Assembly: GCF_030433895.1 (NCBI RefSeq)
Contig: NZ_JARUXE010000007.1
Coordinates: 1 to 64,000, forward strand
Source: Arthrobacter sp. PsM3
GTDB taxonomy: Bacteria > Actinomycetota > Actinomycetes > Actinomycetales > Micrococcaceae
DNA length: 64,000 nucleotides
Direction: 5' to 3'
The position numbers were made by a program, and so were the translations under genes. Shown here piece after piece: positions 63,976 to 64,000 of this stretch; position 1 is the first letter of the stretch, and the number at the start of each line of letters is the position of its first letter. The notes beneath the pieces were generated by a model, which was given only the letters and a program-made list of their open reading frames with translations, made no database searches and was not told the DNA's origin.

Positions 63976-64000
63976 AAAGTGTCACCGCAGTGGAATGATT

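Noticed and set aside
28600-64000. Prophage or CRISPR array in the accessory region
   Set aside because: No phage structural, integrase or cas genes and no short regularly spaced repeats were found.

Overview
The window looks like chromosome from a high-GC actinobacterium of the Micrococcaceae, most like Arthrobacter or Pseudarthrobacter. This rests on recognisable gene families and gene order, not on a database search. The indicators are a TIGR03085-type protein of the mycothiol-dependent/DinB fold, a PdtaR-type ANTAR response regulator, the trpE - Trp-operon membrane protein - HGxxPAAW protein - trpC - trpB - trpA - lgt order followed by gltB-gltD-pyk, and several small proteins of Arthrobacter type. 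GTG starts and 1 to 4 bp stop/start overlaps are common.

Positions 1-28600 are mostly housekeeping genes on the + strand. After the N-terminal part of a minus-strand repeat protein at the left edge come def-fmt-rsmB-rpe, then an FMN-riboswitch-controlled riboflavin operon (ribD-ribE-ribB-ribA-ribH) with a possible short leader ORF before ribD. hisE-hisG-hisF, a convergent minus-strand gene and hisI follow. Next come the tryptophan genes, lgt, glutamate synthase and pyruvate kinase. The block closes with a minus-strand ANTAR response regulator.

A tRNA-Leu (28799-28879) marks the change to accessory sequence. From about 28.9 to 37 kb the DNA is a mosaic of decaying genes: an aldehyde dehydrogenase without its N-terminus, an unidentified ORF with an in-frame stop, a frameshifted Pls/PosA-like NRPS, and the first part of a polyphosphate kinase 2 gene joined to the front of that NRPS. 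From 37.5 to 57 kb there are stress and storage genes: CYTH/CHAD protein, a second divergent pyruvate kinase, GlgX, universal stress protein, MarR-like regulator, ACT-like membrane protein, GGDEF/EAL protein, ChrB-N-like protein, two secreted phosphoesterases and a polysaccharide deacetylase. Three small-protein families occur twice here (SRPBCC, three-helix-bundle, and a small beta-rich family), which suggests local duplication or repeated acquisition of a module.

The last 6 kb starts with a serine recombinase flanked by TGTCAC-type dyads that look like a res site, next to a truncated alpha/beta hydrolase. Beyond it lies a leftward copper-handling cluster: cupredoxin, two SHOCT proteins, DUF302, a multicopper-oxidase remnant, a CsoR-type operator, BNR lipoprotein, DUF305 lipoprotein, DUF6153 protein and the C-terminus of a metal P-type ATPase. 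Homology of the ATPase stops abruptly about 25 bp from the right edge, at sequence that resembles a mobile-element end. No CRISPR array, rRNA or prophage was seen.
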